From Dokdonella_A sp964582225 (lineage in GTDB: Bacteria > Pseudomonadota > Gammaproteobacteria > Xanthomonadales > Rhodanobacteraceae), in assembly GCA_964582225.1 (NCBI GenBank), contig CAZORA010000011.1, positions 14,037 to 78,036 of the forward strand: a stretch of 64,000 nt of DNA, in the 5' to 3' direction. The position numbers and the translations under genes were made by a program. Of the stretch, positions 51,801-58,842 are shown piece by piece (the first letter of the stretch is position 1; each line of letters starts with the position of its first letter). Under the pieces are notes generated by a model. The model was not told the DNA's origin and ran no database searches. It saw only the letters and a list, made by a program, of their open reading frames with translations.

Positions 51801-52680
51801 GCCAGTCGTAGAAGTCCGTGCGGGTCGGACGACCCGGCAAATCCTCGAACGCCAGCACCTTCGTCGAAGCGACGATCATGCGCGTGTTGATGTTCTGATG
51901 CGCCACGCGAATGCTGTGGTCGAAATCCGCATAGGCGTGCGAGATACCGCTGACCGCAGCGCTGTAGCGGGTGTGATAGTACGAGTACCAGTTGGCGAAG
52001 TTCTGCTTCTCGGCGGCAGGGAGGGCGACCCACTCCCAGTTGCCCGTAGTGAAAAGTCGACCGAGGCTCGCGGTATCCAGCGCACCGTTCGCATCGAGCG
52101 TCAGGAGGACGCCGGTTTTCAGTCGGTAGTAACCGGCAGTGTTGTCGCAAAACCGCGCGTTGGTGCCGAGATTGCGGGTGGTCGAAGCAACCGGGCCGGA
52201 CGGGCGATTCTTGATGATGCCGTTGTCCCAGGCCGCCGTAAACGATGCGTTGGGAAAGGAGCTGCCGTCGGCCTTCAGCGGTGGCAAATAGGTCGAGTTC
52301 GGGTTGTAGTACACACCGTTCATCGGCCACGAACGCGGGTCACTCGGGTTCGTGACCCTGGGATCGATGATTCCGGCGCAGAGGTAGGGCTTGCCCCCGG
52401 AGGGCCACGTCGCCGATCCCGACGTGTTCTGTTGGTCGGTAGCACCCCAGCCGGCACCGGAATAGGGCCGTTGATCGGGCATGTAGTTGCGTCCCATCGA
52501 ACCCGAATCGTCGAAGGTCAGCACGACGTTTGGCGCAACCTTGGCCGTCAGCTCGGGCGGCGTGGCGATCAGGTCGACCGTACCCGGCGCAGCCGCCTGG
52601 GCCGCCGCCGGCAGCCCGGCGAGCAGGCAAATTGCCGCGGTCGTCAGAGACAGGGAAAGAAACGAGGCCGTGCGGTTCAT
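48889..52680 (-). CDS. pilY1: Type IV pilus tip/retraction protein PilY1
   Basis: A 1263-residue exported protein with signal peptide (to about AAAQA). A von Willebrand A-like region starts NVVLTFDDSGSMGRNY, with the MIDAS triad Asp57-x-Ser59-x-Ser61. The C-terminal half is the PilY propeller (MIYVGSDDGMLHAFNADSG, YAGDLAGNLWRFDL). The calcium-loop position reads DLGADDIDD, keeping Asp at three places but with Gly and Asp in place of the usual Asn and Gly. The ATG at 52680 overlaps the pilX stop (ATGA). An open frame runs on to 53352, but that part overlaps pilX. Confidence 0.94.
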   Translation of the reverse strand: MNRTASFLSLSLTTAAICLLAGLPAAAQAAAPGTVDLIATPPELTAKVAPNVVLTFDDSGSMGRNYMPDQRPYSGAGWGATDQQNTSGSATWPSGGKPYLCAGIIDPRVTNPSDPRSWPMNGVYYNPNSTYLPPLKADGSSFPNASFTAAWDNGIIKNRPSGPVASTTRNLGTNARFCDNTAGYYRLKTGVLLTLDANGALDTASLGRLFTTGNWEWVALPAAEKQNFANWYSYYHTRYSAAVSGISHAYADFDHSIRVAHQNINTRMIVASTKVLAFEDLPGRPTRTDFYDWLFATPVSGNTPNQTAAQRVGELFKRNTGASDTNPYWDPDTSRELSCRKNFHIQMTDGMWNNSTVTVSQTDTKAVTLPDGRAYSVTAPESAIFWNEGSSAQNTMANIAFHYWATDLRPDFMGNPQTKLKVRPYLLDSTTGITGSVPLNPGDKWLDNQEIYWNPVNDPASWPHLVQFMIGFGVSGTIPNNTTSYLELRKGNIAWPKLDGTGTYTDNNKKIDDMWHAALNSRGEFFSAGSPDELIAAVRKIIASVVAQSSSSTAKTVALPIVTGAGDNAYGGGYDTTGWLGSVRRFRLDAAGNPSTTVWDAGCLLTGGACLDPGGTNPVRNPNSRVIVTSDGAGTGKAFRHGSLTTAQQYALNTKPGATATCTTASGPNCDNKGLDRVDYLRGDRSSEAGSAPLPMRARMSVLGAIVNSDVAYVSSPRAGYNDIFPPGSPEANAAAADPDHGSYFGYQNDQRGRLPMIYVGSDDGMLHAFNADSGAEEWAYVPNALISNGRLARSTVRDVGLVPGVDSQPRERDVFINGKWRTILLGSLRLGGRGVYAVDVTNPHFGSEANAIATGGLTMWEFTNGPTASSASDDPCSAGATSCPSLGYTYDSGNIMRLHAQDRWAAIVSSGYFPQDPAAAANPNDVDEAAANRTSLLVIDLATGKLIRELRTDTAPQWSASYRSYGLSTPMVYDLGADDIDDLAYAGDLAGNLWRFDLSDPNPSNWKVDLMFRTTGSGGAANVGDQPIVFNPSALTDPVTRGPVLVFGTGKYLGEEDRTSAIPQQAYYGIRDYGTRSPNYPIKVNQLVTQILSQAGDETRSITGYANPSSPPSGVPQMRIGSNLVYANGWRIPLNIGTEKGERAQRRAIPLPSANIALLYGLIPKSDDPCDPGARYSIMGVDAGTGGALAGGGLPGGTGLVGAVLAAGQPPSDPSIRRGVGGAIIVGLPDGLPTPVKEALDEVMERAFPPWHRDSWRELQDL

Positions 52681-53339
52681 GGCGTCCCTCCTGCGAACTG
52701 GGTGCCGGTGTCGGTCAGGTTCGGAGCGGAAAACACGCTTTCGACCGTGCGCTGGCTCGCGGCGCTGCCGCCCTGGCTGCGCGCGGTGATGCGATAGAAG
52801 CGATAGGCGCGAATGTTTTCCGGATCGATCACGCCCCACTGTCGACCGATGCTCGGCGGCGTGTCCGCGCCCAAGTCTTCCACCATGAACACGGGCGGCG
52901 TGGCCAACGAGGCGGTTTCCGCGTCGTTCAGAAGCCCGGTCAGGGTGTAGGGATAGGCCACACTGCCGGCCGGCGCGGCCTGCCAGGCGCGCGAGCTGCG
53001 AAACTGCTGCGCGTCGGCTCCCAGCAGACCCCCCTGATCCGGGCGCCGCACGCAGGTGCCGACGCTGGCGGCCACGCAAGGCGGCAGGTCCTGCCCGGCG
53101 GCAGCGTCGAAGCTGAGATCGGTCAACCAGGATTCGCCGCCGCGCAGGGCGCTTTCGGCGCCCATCATGGCGAGCTGCGCGTTGCGCACGCCGCCGGTCA
53201 TGCGCTCCTGCAGCACCGAGGTGCCCATGGCGGTCAACGCCAAAAGCGCCACCAGAATCACGAAGATGAGCGCAACCAGCAGCACGGCACCGCGCTGCCG
53301 AATGGGTGCGCCTTGCCGGGAAAGGAAGGAGCGAGTCAT
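52677..53339 (-). CDS. pilX: Minor pilin assembly protein PilX
   Basis: A 220-residue protein. The N-terminus QRGAVLLVALIFVILVALLALTAMG is the PilX type hydrophobic helix without the Glu5 found in other pilins. A GGVRNAQLAMMGAESALRGGE segment follows, then the variable globular part. PilX joins the FimU-PilVWXE priming complex at the pilus tip with PilY1. Start ATG at 53339; nine bases from pilW and ATGA overlap with pilY1. Confidence 0.9.
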   Translation of the reverse strand: MTRSFLSRQGAPIRQRGAVLLVALIFVILVALLALTAMGTSVLQERMTGGVRNAQLAMMGAESALRGGESWLTDLSFDAAAGQDLPPCVAASVGTCVRRPDQGGLLGADAQQFRSSRAWQAAPAGSVAYPYTLTGLLNDAETASLATPPVFMVEDLGADTPPSIGRQWGVIDPENIRAYRFYRITARSQGGSAASQRTVESVFSAPNLTDTGTQFAGGTP

Positions 53340-53348
53340 GGCTGAACC

Positions 53349-54671
53349 TCAAAAGCTCTTGGGGCGGGCGGACACGTAGCTCACGAACTCACGCCGCAGC
53401 AGGTTGCCGTTGCGCAGGCCCGAGTCCAGGGTGGCGGTTTCCGCCGGTGAGTTGTAGGCGGTGCCGTTGAAGCGGTAGCTGCGGCTGATCGCGTCGAGTC
53501 GCATGATTTCGTCGACGCTGTTCAGCAGCAGATGCGGCTCGATGGTCGTCACCGAGCGCCACATGCAGCCTGGCTCCGGGGTCATCCCGGCAGGCGGCGG
53601 CGGGCAGTTGGTGGCCGCCTGCACCTGACGCGCGGTCATGAAGCGCAAATCGCCGCCGTCGTCCACCACGCCATACAGGAAACGCAGGTTGTCGACACCG
53701 CGCACCAGCTCCTGGTCGACGCCGTTCTCGCGGCGAATCAGCGTCGGGATCAGGCGCTGCGCGCCTCCCCCGTTCGGCCGCGCGTCAGGGTTTTCGTCGG
53801 CGCGGAAGATGAGGTAATAGGTGATGGTGACGAAATCCCGGCTGAAATTGAACATGCGCCGGTCGCGCCGGGTGTTCGTTCCGCAAACCGTGCCAGTGAC
53901 GCCCGACAGCACGTTGCCGATCTCCACGTCATCGCCCGTCGCGCCCGCCGTGGGCAGCACCACGGGGTCGGCGCAGTCGGAAATGAGCGCCAGGTCGCCC
54001 GCCGCGAAATTGAGCGGATCGTCGCCGACTTGCGGGTCCAGGGTGATGATGTTACCCGGCTGAAGATTCGTATCGCTCGCCACGCCACAGGCGCCACCCG
54101 GAACCGGCCAACCGCTGCCGCGCAGGTAGCGCACGGTCAATACGTCCGCGCGCGGTACGCGCGCACCGTCGGCGAGGCTCGCCGCAGGAATCCCGGATCC
54201 GCCCGGCAGCGCCGGGCTGCAGGGCCCCGCGCTGCAGTCGTAGCCCTGCACGAACCAGCGCGGGCTCAGCGCATAGGGAACGCTGGATGGCCCGGCAACC
54301 GGGTTGCCGGCGGCATTGATGCTGCCGATGTCGCTGTCGGGCAGGTCGATGCTCGGCGCATACACCATCGGCGCGCGCCCCGGCAGCAGGGGGCGCCCGC
54401 TCACCGGGGTGCCGGCACCGCTCGAATTGCTGCAGTACTGCGCGCCGGTCATGCGCAGGTCGGCTTCCATGCGGGTCAGCGCAAAGCGGCCGTTCTCCTG
54501 CAGCCGCGCCAGGCCGTTCTGCAGCTTGGCCGTGTTGCTGGTGCTCTGGAAGATCGAGAAGATGCCGGTGCTGAGAAGGATTCCCAAAACCAGCGCGATC
54601 ATGATCTCGATCAAGGAAAATCCGGCGCTCGGTCGCGCGCGGGAGGCTGTGAAAAACCGTATGGGATTCAT
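53349..54671 (-). CDS. pilW: Minor pilin PilW
   Basis: A 440-residue minor pilin with the prepilin signature AGFSLIEIMIALVLGILLSTG and downstream PilW sequence (FQSTSNTAKLQNGLARLQEN). The central region has several Cys pairs (QYCSNSSG, DCSAGPCSPALPG, GACGVAS, NCPPPPAG) that suggest disulfides in the tip-facing domain. It is longer than most PilW, mainly from loops. Starts at ATG 54671, overlapping the pilV stop. Confidence 0.9.
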   Translation of the reverse strand: MNPIRFFTASRARPSAGFSLIEIMIALVLGILLSTGIFSIFQSTSNTAKLQNGLARLQENGRFALTRMEADLRMTGAQYCSNSSGAGTPVSGRPLLPGRAPMVYAPSIDLPDSDIGSINAAGNPVAGPSSVPYALSPRWFVQGYDCSAGPCSPALPGGSGIPAASLADGARVPRADVLTVRYLRGSGWPVPGGACGVASDTNLQPGNIITLDPQVGDDPLNFAAGDLALISDCADPVVLPTAGATGDDVEIGNVLSGVTGTVCGTNTRRDRRMFNFSRDFVTITYYLIFRADENPDARPNGGGAQRLIPTLIRRENGVDQELVRGVDNLRFLYGVVDDGGDLRFMTARQVQAATNCPPPPAGMTPEPGCMWRSVTTIEPHLLLNSVDEIMRLDAISRSYRFNGTAYNSPAETATLDSGLRNGNLLRREFVSYVSARPKSF

Positions 54672-55150
54672 GGCTGGAACACCCAGGCAAAGGTCTGCGT
54701 ACCGCTACCCGCGGTATCGGTGACGCTGGCTTCGGTCCAGGTGATGGTGACCGTGCAGAGCCCCTCGAGCGGCGAGATGCCCATCTGCGCACCGTCGCAG
54801 TTCACTTCCGCCGTGCCGCCGGGCAGCAGATCGACCAGCTGCTGACTCCAGAGCTGCCGGTCGCGGGTGGCCAGCGCGGTCGCGTTGCAGGCCCCACCGC
54901 AGCTACCGGCGCCGACGGTGCCACCGTCGTAGGTTGCGTTGTACAAAGCGGCATGGCCAACGTTGTTACGAATGCGGTCAGCCAGCGACGATGCCAGAAA
55001 ACCCGCCTGCGAACGCAGATAGGCGCTGTGGTTGGTGCGTACCGAAACCACCGAAAGCCCGGCCGCGCCCAGCATGCCGAAGCTGAAGATCAAAAGTGCG
55101 ATCAGCACTTCCAGCAGACTGAAACCTCGGCTTCGCGAAAAAAGATTCAT
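54668..55150 (-). CDS. pilV: Minor pilin PilV
   Basis: A 160-residue minor pilin with RGFSLLEVLIALLIFSFGMLG at the cleavage site, then the PilV-type SVVSVRTNHSAYLRSQA. Three Cys lie near CGGACNATA and LLPGGTAEVNCDGA, with another in LCTVTITW. The ATG at 55150 gives MNLFSRSRGFSLLE; a longer frame to 55279 has no pilin sequence. The ATGA overlap links it to pilW. Confidence 0.9.
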   Translation of the reverse strand: MNLFSRSRGFSLLEVLIALLIFSFGMLGAAGLSVVSVRTNHSAYLRSQAGFLASSLADRIRNNVGHAALYNATYDGGTVGAGSCGGACNATALATRDRQLWSQQLVDLLPGGTAEVNCDGAQMGISPLEGLCTVTITWTEASVTDTAGSGTQTFAWVFQP

Positions 55151-55161
55151 CTGGACGGTCC

Positions 55162-55794
55162 TCAACTGCAGCTGCCGGCGGGCGAGCCCGAGGTATCGCG
55201 ATGGCTGGTCACGATGCCGCTCGCCGCCACATGGATACGCCGCGACTGTGACGGATCGGCCTGATCGGATGGAAGACACACGCTGAAGTCGAAATCCGAG
55301 GTGCTGGCGAGCGCGCCGGTGGGGCGGAAGACGACTTCGGTCGAGGTGCCGCCGCCGCCATTACCGGCGGCCAGGATCGTATAGCCACCAGCCAGCGCAC
55401 CCCGGTGGAGCATGCACATCGGCAGGCCGTTCTCGATGTCGCCGGTGCAGTCGCTGGCCGTCGAGCCTGGCGAAGTCGGCACCGGTTCGACGCCGCCGGA
55501 GCCGTCGTCTTTCGACACCACGACCTGCCAGCCCTTGCTCCAGTCGCTGGAGATGGCAATGAGCGCCGCCGGACGACCGCGCTTGACCGCTTCCGCGCGC
55601 GCCGAATTCAGCGCGCCGATCAACGTATTGGCGTTGTCGTTCACCGTCCTGCGGGTGATCAGCTCACGGAAGCTCGGCAGCGCGATCGCGGCCACGATCG
55701 CCATGATGAGAACCGTGATGATCAGCTCGACGAAAGTGAACCCGCGAGCGGGAAACCTGTGTGCAGCAGCGGCGAATTCGCGTTTGCTCGCCAT
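55162..55794 (-). CDS. fimT: Minor pilin FimT/FimU (GspH family)
   Basis: A 210-residue GspH-like minor pilin, first gene of the operon. The processing site is RGFTFVELIITVLIMAIVAAI and the GspH-type helix continues LPSFRELITRRTVNDNANTL. The C-terminal beta domain has two Cys pairs, including DCTGDIENGLPMCML and SVCLP. In P. aeruginosa this position is FimU; in Xanthomonas FimT, which binds DNA. The ATG at 55794 (after a GTG at 55797) has GGAG 10 bases upstream. Confidence 0.88.
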   Translation of the reverse strand: MASKREFAAAAHRFPARGFTFVELIITVLIMAIVAAIALPSFRELITRRTVNDNANTLIGALNSARAEAVKRGRPAALIAISSDWSKGWQVVVSKDDGSGGVEPVPTSPGSTASDCTGDIENGLPMCMLHRGALAGGYTILAAGNGGGGTSTEVVFRPTGALASTSDFDFSVCLPSDQADPSQSRRIHVAASGIVTSHRDTSGSPAGSCS

Positions 55795-55907
55795 CACGTG
55801 CCTCTCCGGAAGTCAGGGACCAACGGTGAGTCTGACCGTAAATGGCCACGCGTGCCATCGCAAGCCATCGGGGCGCGCGTGGCGCCATTTTTCCGACGAA
55901 CGGCCGT

Positions 55908-56420
55908 TCAGGGCCCAACGCCGCCGGACCGACCCCGCTGCTGGAAGAGACCAAAGGCAATCAACATCGCCGCGCCGAGCGTGATGGCCGAATCGGCGAG
56001 GTTGAAGGCCGGATAGTGCCAGATCGCGTGATAATGCACGTGGATGAAGTCGACGACATGGCCCAGGCGCAGACGATCGACCAGATTCCCCAGCGCGCCA
56101 CCGATGATGAGCGCGAAGGGCACCGCGCTGCGCCAGTCCGCGCGCGGGGTGCGCGCGAGCCAGACCGCGAGCACCGCGCTGACGCCGAGCGCCAGCGCCG
56201 CGAACAGCCAGCGCTGCCAGCCCCCGGCGTCAGCGAGAAGGCTGAAGGCCGCACCACGGTTGAAGGCCAGGGTCCAGTCGAGGAAGCCCGGAATGACCGG
56301 GATCGAGCCCACCTCGCTGAGGCGCGTCAGCGCCCACCACTTGCTCCACTGATCCAGCGCAAGCACCAGCGCGGAGAGCAGCAGCCAGGGGAGCGCGCCG
56401 GGATTTCGCGAGTTCGACAT
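55908..56420 (-). CDS. lspA: Lipoprotein signal peptidase
   Basis: A 170-residue inner-membrane aspartyl peptidase with four helices. Conserved segments are LALDQWSKWW, FNRGAAFSLL, GNLVDRLRLGHVVDFI and FNLADSAITLGA. The two catalytic Asp are in VVDFI and NLADS. It cleaves prolipoprotein signal peptides. The ATG at 56420 gives MSNSRNPGALPW; an extra 5' frame reaches 56708. It is divergent from the probable btuM. Confidence 0.95.
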   Translation of the reverse strand: MSNSRNPGALPWLLLSALVLALDQWSKWWALTRLSEVGSIPVIPGFLDWTLAFNRGAAFSLLADAGGWQRWLFAALALGVSAVLAVWLARTPRADWRSAVPFALIIGGALGNLVDRLRLGHVVDFIHVHYHAIWHYPAFNLADSAITLGAAMLIAFGLFQQRGRSGGVGP

Positions 56421-56569
56421 CGGGTTTCGTGGCGTCGGCGGTGGCGGCGCCGTGCGCCGCGGTCGGGCATTATGCGGTCTGGCCGTGCGCCGGGCGAGTC
56501 CACCGGCAGGGCGCTCGCGCGCGGCGGCAAGGTTCAGCGAAACGCATGTGCGGCCCGCGCGCCTTGGGC

Positions 56570-56575
56570 TACACT
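56570..56575 (+). promoter_or_regulatory. Possible -10 box for the btuM-like gene
   Basis: TACACT lies 31 bases before the ATG at 56606 and matches four of six -10 bases. A -35 box is not clear. No cobalamin riboswitch (B12 box) was seen in the 185-base spacer. Confidence 0.25.
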
Positions 56576-56605
56576 GCCGCTCTGCAGTCTGGAGGTCACC
56601 GCAAG

Positions 56606-57220
56606 ATGAACGAACCCGCTCCGAGCGACACCCGCCTGCGCGATGCAGGCGTCGTTCTGATTCTCGCCCTGGTGATGCTGGCCACGCGCATCCATCACTT
56701 CGGCGCACTCCCCGACGCGAGCTGGGTGGTGTTCTTCGCCGGCGGCTTCTATGTGCACCGACGCGTGCGCTGGGCTTTTCCTCTGCTTCTGATTCTTGGC
56801 GTAGCGATCGACTACGCGATCATCACCGGCGGCGGACAGAACTTTTGGAGTCACTACTGCGTGTCTCCGGCTTACTGGTTCCTGCAGGTCGGCTACGCAG
56901 CGATGTGGGGCGGCGGGCTGTGGCTCGCGCGGCACTACGCGCGCCCCGGCTTGCGCGAGCTGGGTCTGCTTGCGCTGAGTTTGTTCGCGGCGACCAGCGC
57001 CTGCTACCTGATTTCCAACGGCAGCTTCTACTGGCTGAGTCCGAACGTGGCGCTGCGCAGTTTCGACGGCTGGATGGCGAACCTGGGCCACTGGTACCTG
57101 CCCTATCTGCGCACCGCGGCGATGTACGCGGGCATCGGCGCACTGCTGCACGTCGGCACGGTGTTCGCCGCACACGCGCTGAGCGAGGCCGCCGCGAGCC
57201 ACGACGCCGCGCGGAGCTGA
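56606..57220 (+). CDS. btuM: Probable vitamin B12 transporter of the BtuM family
   Basis: A 204-residue membrane protein with about six hydrophobic segments and the shape of an ECF S-component. Features that recall BtuM are the first helix ending in TRIHHFGALPDASWVVFF, and Cys85 in NFWSHYCVSPAYWFL. BtuM of Thiobacillus denitrificans has a functionally required Cys at nearly the same place (Cys80), a cobalt ligand that decyanates cyanocobalamin; I quote this from memory. It stands 13 bases upstream of a PduO-type cobalamin adenosyltransferase. BtuM works without an ECF ATPase. A general DUF6580-type membrane protein is the alternative. Confidence 0.7.
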   Translation: MNEPAPSDTRLRDAGVVLILALVMLATRIHHFGALPDASWVVFFAGGFYVHRRVRWAFPLLLILGVAIDYAIITGGGQNFWSHYCVSPAYWFLQVGYAAMWGGGLWLARHYARPGLRELGLLALSLFAATSACYLISNGSFYWLSPNVALRSFDGWMANLGHWYLPYLRTAAMYAGIGALLHVGTVFAAHALSEAAASHDAARS

Positions 57221-57233
57221 GCGGCGGGTCGTC

Positions 57234-57809
57234 ATGGGCAACCGCGTTTCCAAGGTCTACACCCGCACCGGCGACAAGGGCACGACCGGGCTTGGCGACG
57301 GCAGCCGCGTAGCGAAGGATTCCACCCGCGTCGCCACCTACGGCACCACCGATGAGCTGAACAGCGTCATCGGCGTGGTGCTCTCCTGCGAGATTCCAGA
57401 CGACGTGCGCGCCCTGCTCGGCCAGATTCAGCAGGACCTGTTCAATCTCGGCGGCGAGCTCTGCGTGCCCGGCATGGAGTTGATCCACGAGACCGAGGTG
57501 CAGAAGCTCGAGCAGGCAATCGACCACTTCAACGCCACCCTGCCGCCGCTCAAGGAGTTCATCCTGCCTGGCGGCGGCATGGCCGCGGCGCACTGCCACG
57601 TGGCGCGCACCGTCTGCCGCCGCGCCGAGCGCCTGCTGGTGACCCTGACCCACGAATCGAACGTGCGCCCGGAACCCCTGCACTATCTGAACCGCCTGTC
57701 GGACCTGCTCTTCGTGATCGCGCGCGTGCTGGGTCGCGGTTCCGGCCACGACGAAGTGCTCTGGGATCACGAGCGCAAGCCGCGGCCGCGGCCCGCGCCG
57801 GCCGCTTGA
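57234..57809 (+). CDS. pduO: PduO-type ATP:cob(I)alamin adenosyltransferase
   Basis: A 191-residue enzyme that transfers adenosyl from ATP to cob(I)alamin to make coenzyme B12. The ATP loop is YTRTGDKGTTGLGDGSRVAK, followed by YGTTDELNSVIG. The remaining active-site block is ILPGGGMAAAHCHVARTVCR and RRAERLLVTL, with NRLSDLLFVIAR. A Pro/Arg tail ends the protein. The start is 13 bases after the btuM-like stop, and the end overlaps the next gene (TTGA), so the three are one transcriptional unit. Confidence 0.95.
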   Translation: MGNRVSKVYTRTGDKGTTGLGDGSRVAKDSTRVATYGTTDELNSVIGVVLSCEIPDDVRALLGQIQQDLFNLGGELCVPGMELIHETEVQKLEQAIDHFNATLPPLKEFILPGGGMAAAHCHVARTVCRRAERLLVTLTHESNVRPEPLHYLNRLSDLLFVIARVLGRGSGHDEVLWDHERKPRPRPAPAA

Positions 57810-58771
57810 CCCGCGACGGCGTGGCGGCAGCGGCCAGGCTTGCGATCTGGACCCATCCGGCCTGCCTGCGGCACGATCCCGGCGCCGGGCACCCGGAGTC
57901 GCCGGCGCGCCTGCGCGCGGTGCTGAGCGCGCTGCAGGCTCCGCAGTTCGCCGCGATCGAGAGATTCGAGGCGCCGCGCGCCGAACGCGCCCAGCTGCTG
58001 CGCGTGCATCGCCGCGAGCTGATCGAGGACGTGCTGGACGGGCCGGCGGCCAGCGGCCTGCGCGAGCTCGATCCAGACACCTTCCTCTCGCCGGCTTCCG
58101 CCGAGGCCGCGCTGCGCGCCGCGGGCGCGGTCTGCGCGGCGATCGACGCGGCCAGCGGCGGCGGCCCGCGGCGCAGCTTCTGCGCGGTGCGTCCGCCCGG
58201 CCACCACGCCACCGCGCGCGCGGCAATGGGCTTTTGCCTCTTCAACAACGTCGCCATCGGCGCCGCGCACGCCATCGTCGCGCACCGTCTCGAGCGGGTG
58301 GCCGTCGTCGACTTCGACGTCCACCACGGCAACGGCAGTCAGGACATCTTCGCCCGCGACCCGCGTGTGCTCTATGTGTCGAGCCATCAGTCGCCGCTCT
58401 ATCCGGGCACCGGCGCCGCGAGCGAAACCGGTGTCGGCAACCTGCTCAACCTGCCGCTCGCACCAGGCAGCGGTTCAGCCGAGTTTCGCGCCATCTGGAC
58501 GGAATCCGGCTTGCCCGTGCTGGATCGCTTCCACCCCCAGCTGCTGCTGATCTCGGCGGGCTTCGACGCCCATCGCGCGGACCCGCTGGCCGATCTGCGC
58601 CTGGAAAGCGAGGATTACGCCTGGATCAGCCGGCGGCTGGCTGCAATCGCCGAGCGCCACGCGGGCGGCCGCATCGTCTCCAGCCTCGAAGGCGGCTACG
58701 ACCTCGATGCGCTGGCCGAATCCGCCGCGGCGTACGTCGCCGCGCTGGCGGAGCAGCCGGAAGCTGGTTGA
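57806..58771 (+). CDS. Histone deacetylase-family (acetoin utilisation/APAH type) deacetylase
   Basis: A 321-residue Zn-dependent deacetylase. It shows the catalytic His pair in RPPGHHAT, the zinc site DFDVHHGNGSQD, the other zinc Asp in ISAGFDAHRADPLA, and the terminal EGGYDLDAL with Gly-Tyr. Bacterial members deacetylate polyamines, amides or proteins. Start TTG at 57806 overlaps the adenosyltransferase stop; GTG at 57821 is another option. Co-transcription with B12 genes does not point to a substrate. Confidence 0.92.
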   Translation: MTRDGVAAAARLAIWTHPACLRHDPGAGHPESPARLRAVLSALQAPQFAAIERFEAPRAERAQLLRVHRRELIEDVLDGPAASGLRELDPDTFLSPASAEAALRAAGAVCAAIDAASGGGPRRSFCAVRPPGHHATARAAMGFCLFNNVAIGAAHAIVAHRLERVAVVDFDVHHGNGSQDIFARDPRVLYVSSHQSPLYPGTGAASETGVGNLLNLPLAPGSGSAEFRAIWTESGLPVLDRFHPQLLLISAGFDAHRADPLADLRLESEDYAWISRRLAAIAERHAGGRIVSSLEGGYDLDALAESAAAYVAALAEQPEAG

Positions 58772-58842
58772 AGTCGGATCGCGTTTGCCGCGCGCCGCCA
58801 GTTTCGGCAAGCTAGCGCCCTCGCCCGGCCAGAGCCGACTCC

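Noticed and set aside
52681..53352. Extended PilY1 N-terminus
   Set aside because: The frame is open, but it overlaps pilX and lacks a signal peptide at its start. MNRTASFLSLSLTT at 52680 is a proper signal.
55840..55860. TGGCACG as a sigma-54 promoter for the minor-pilin operon
   Set aside because: No GC doublet occurs at the required 10-base spacing after GG, so the -12 element is missing.
56421..56605. Cobalamin riboswitch upstream of the btuM-like gene
   Set aside because: No B12-box sequence and too little room for the usual fold.
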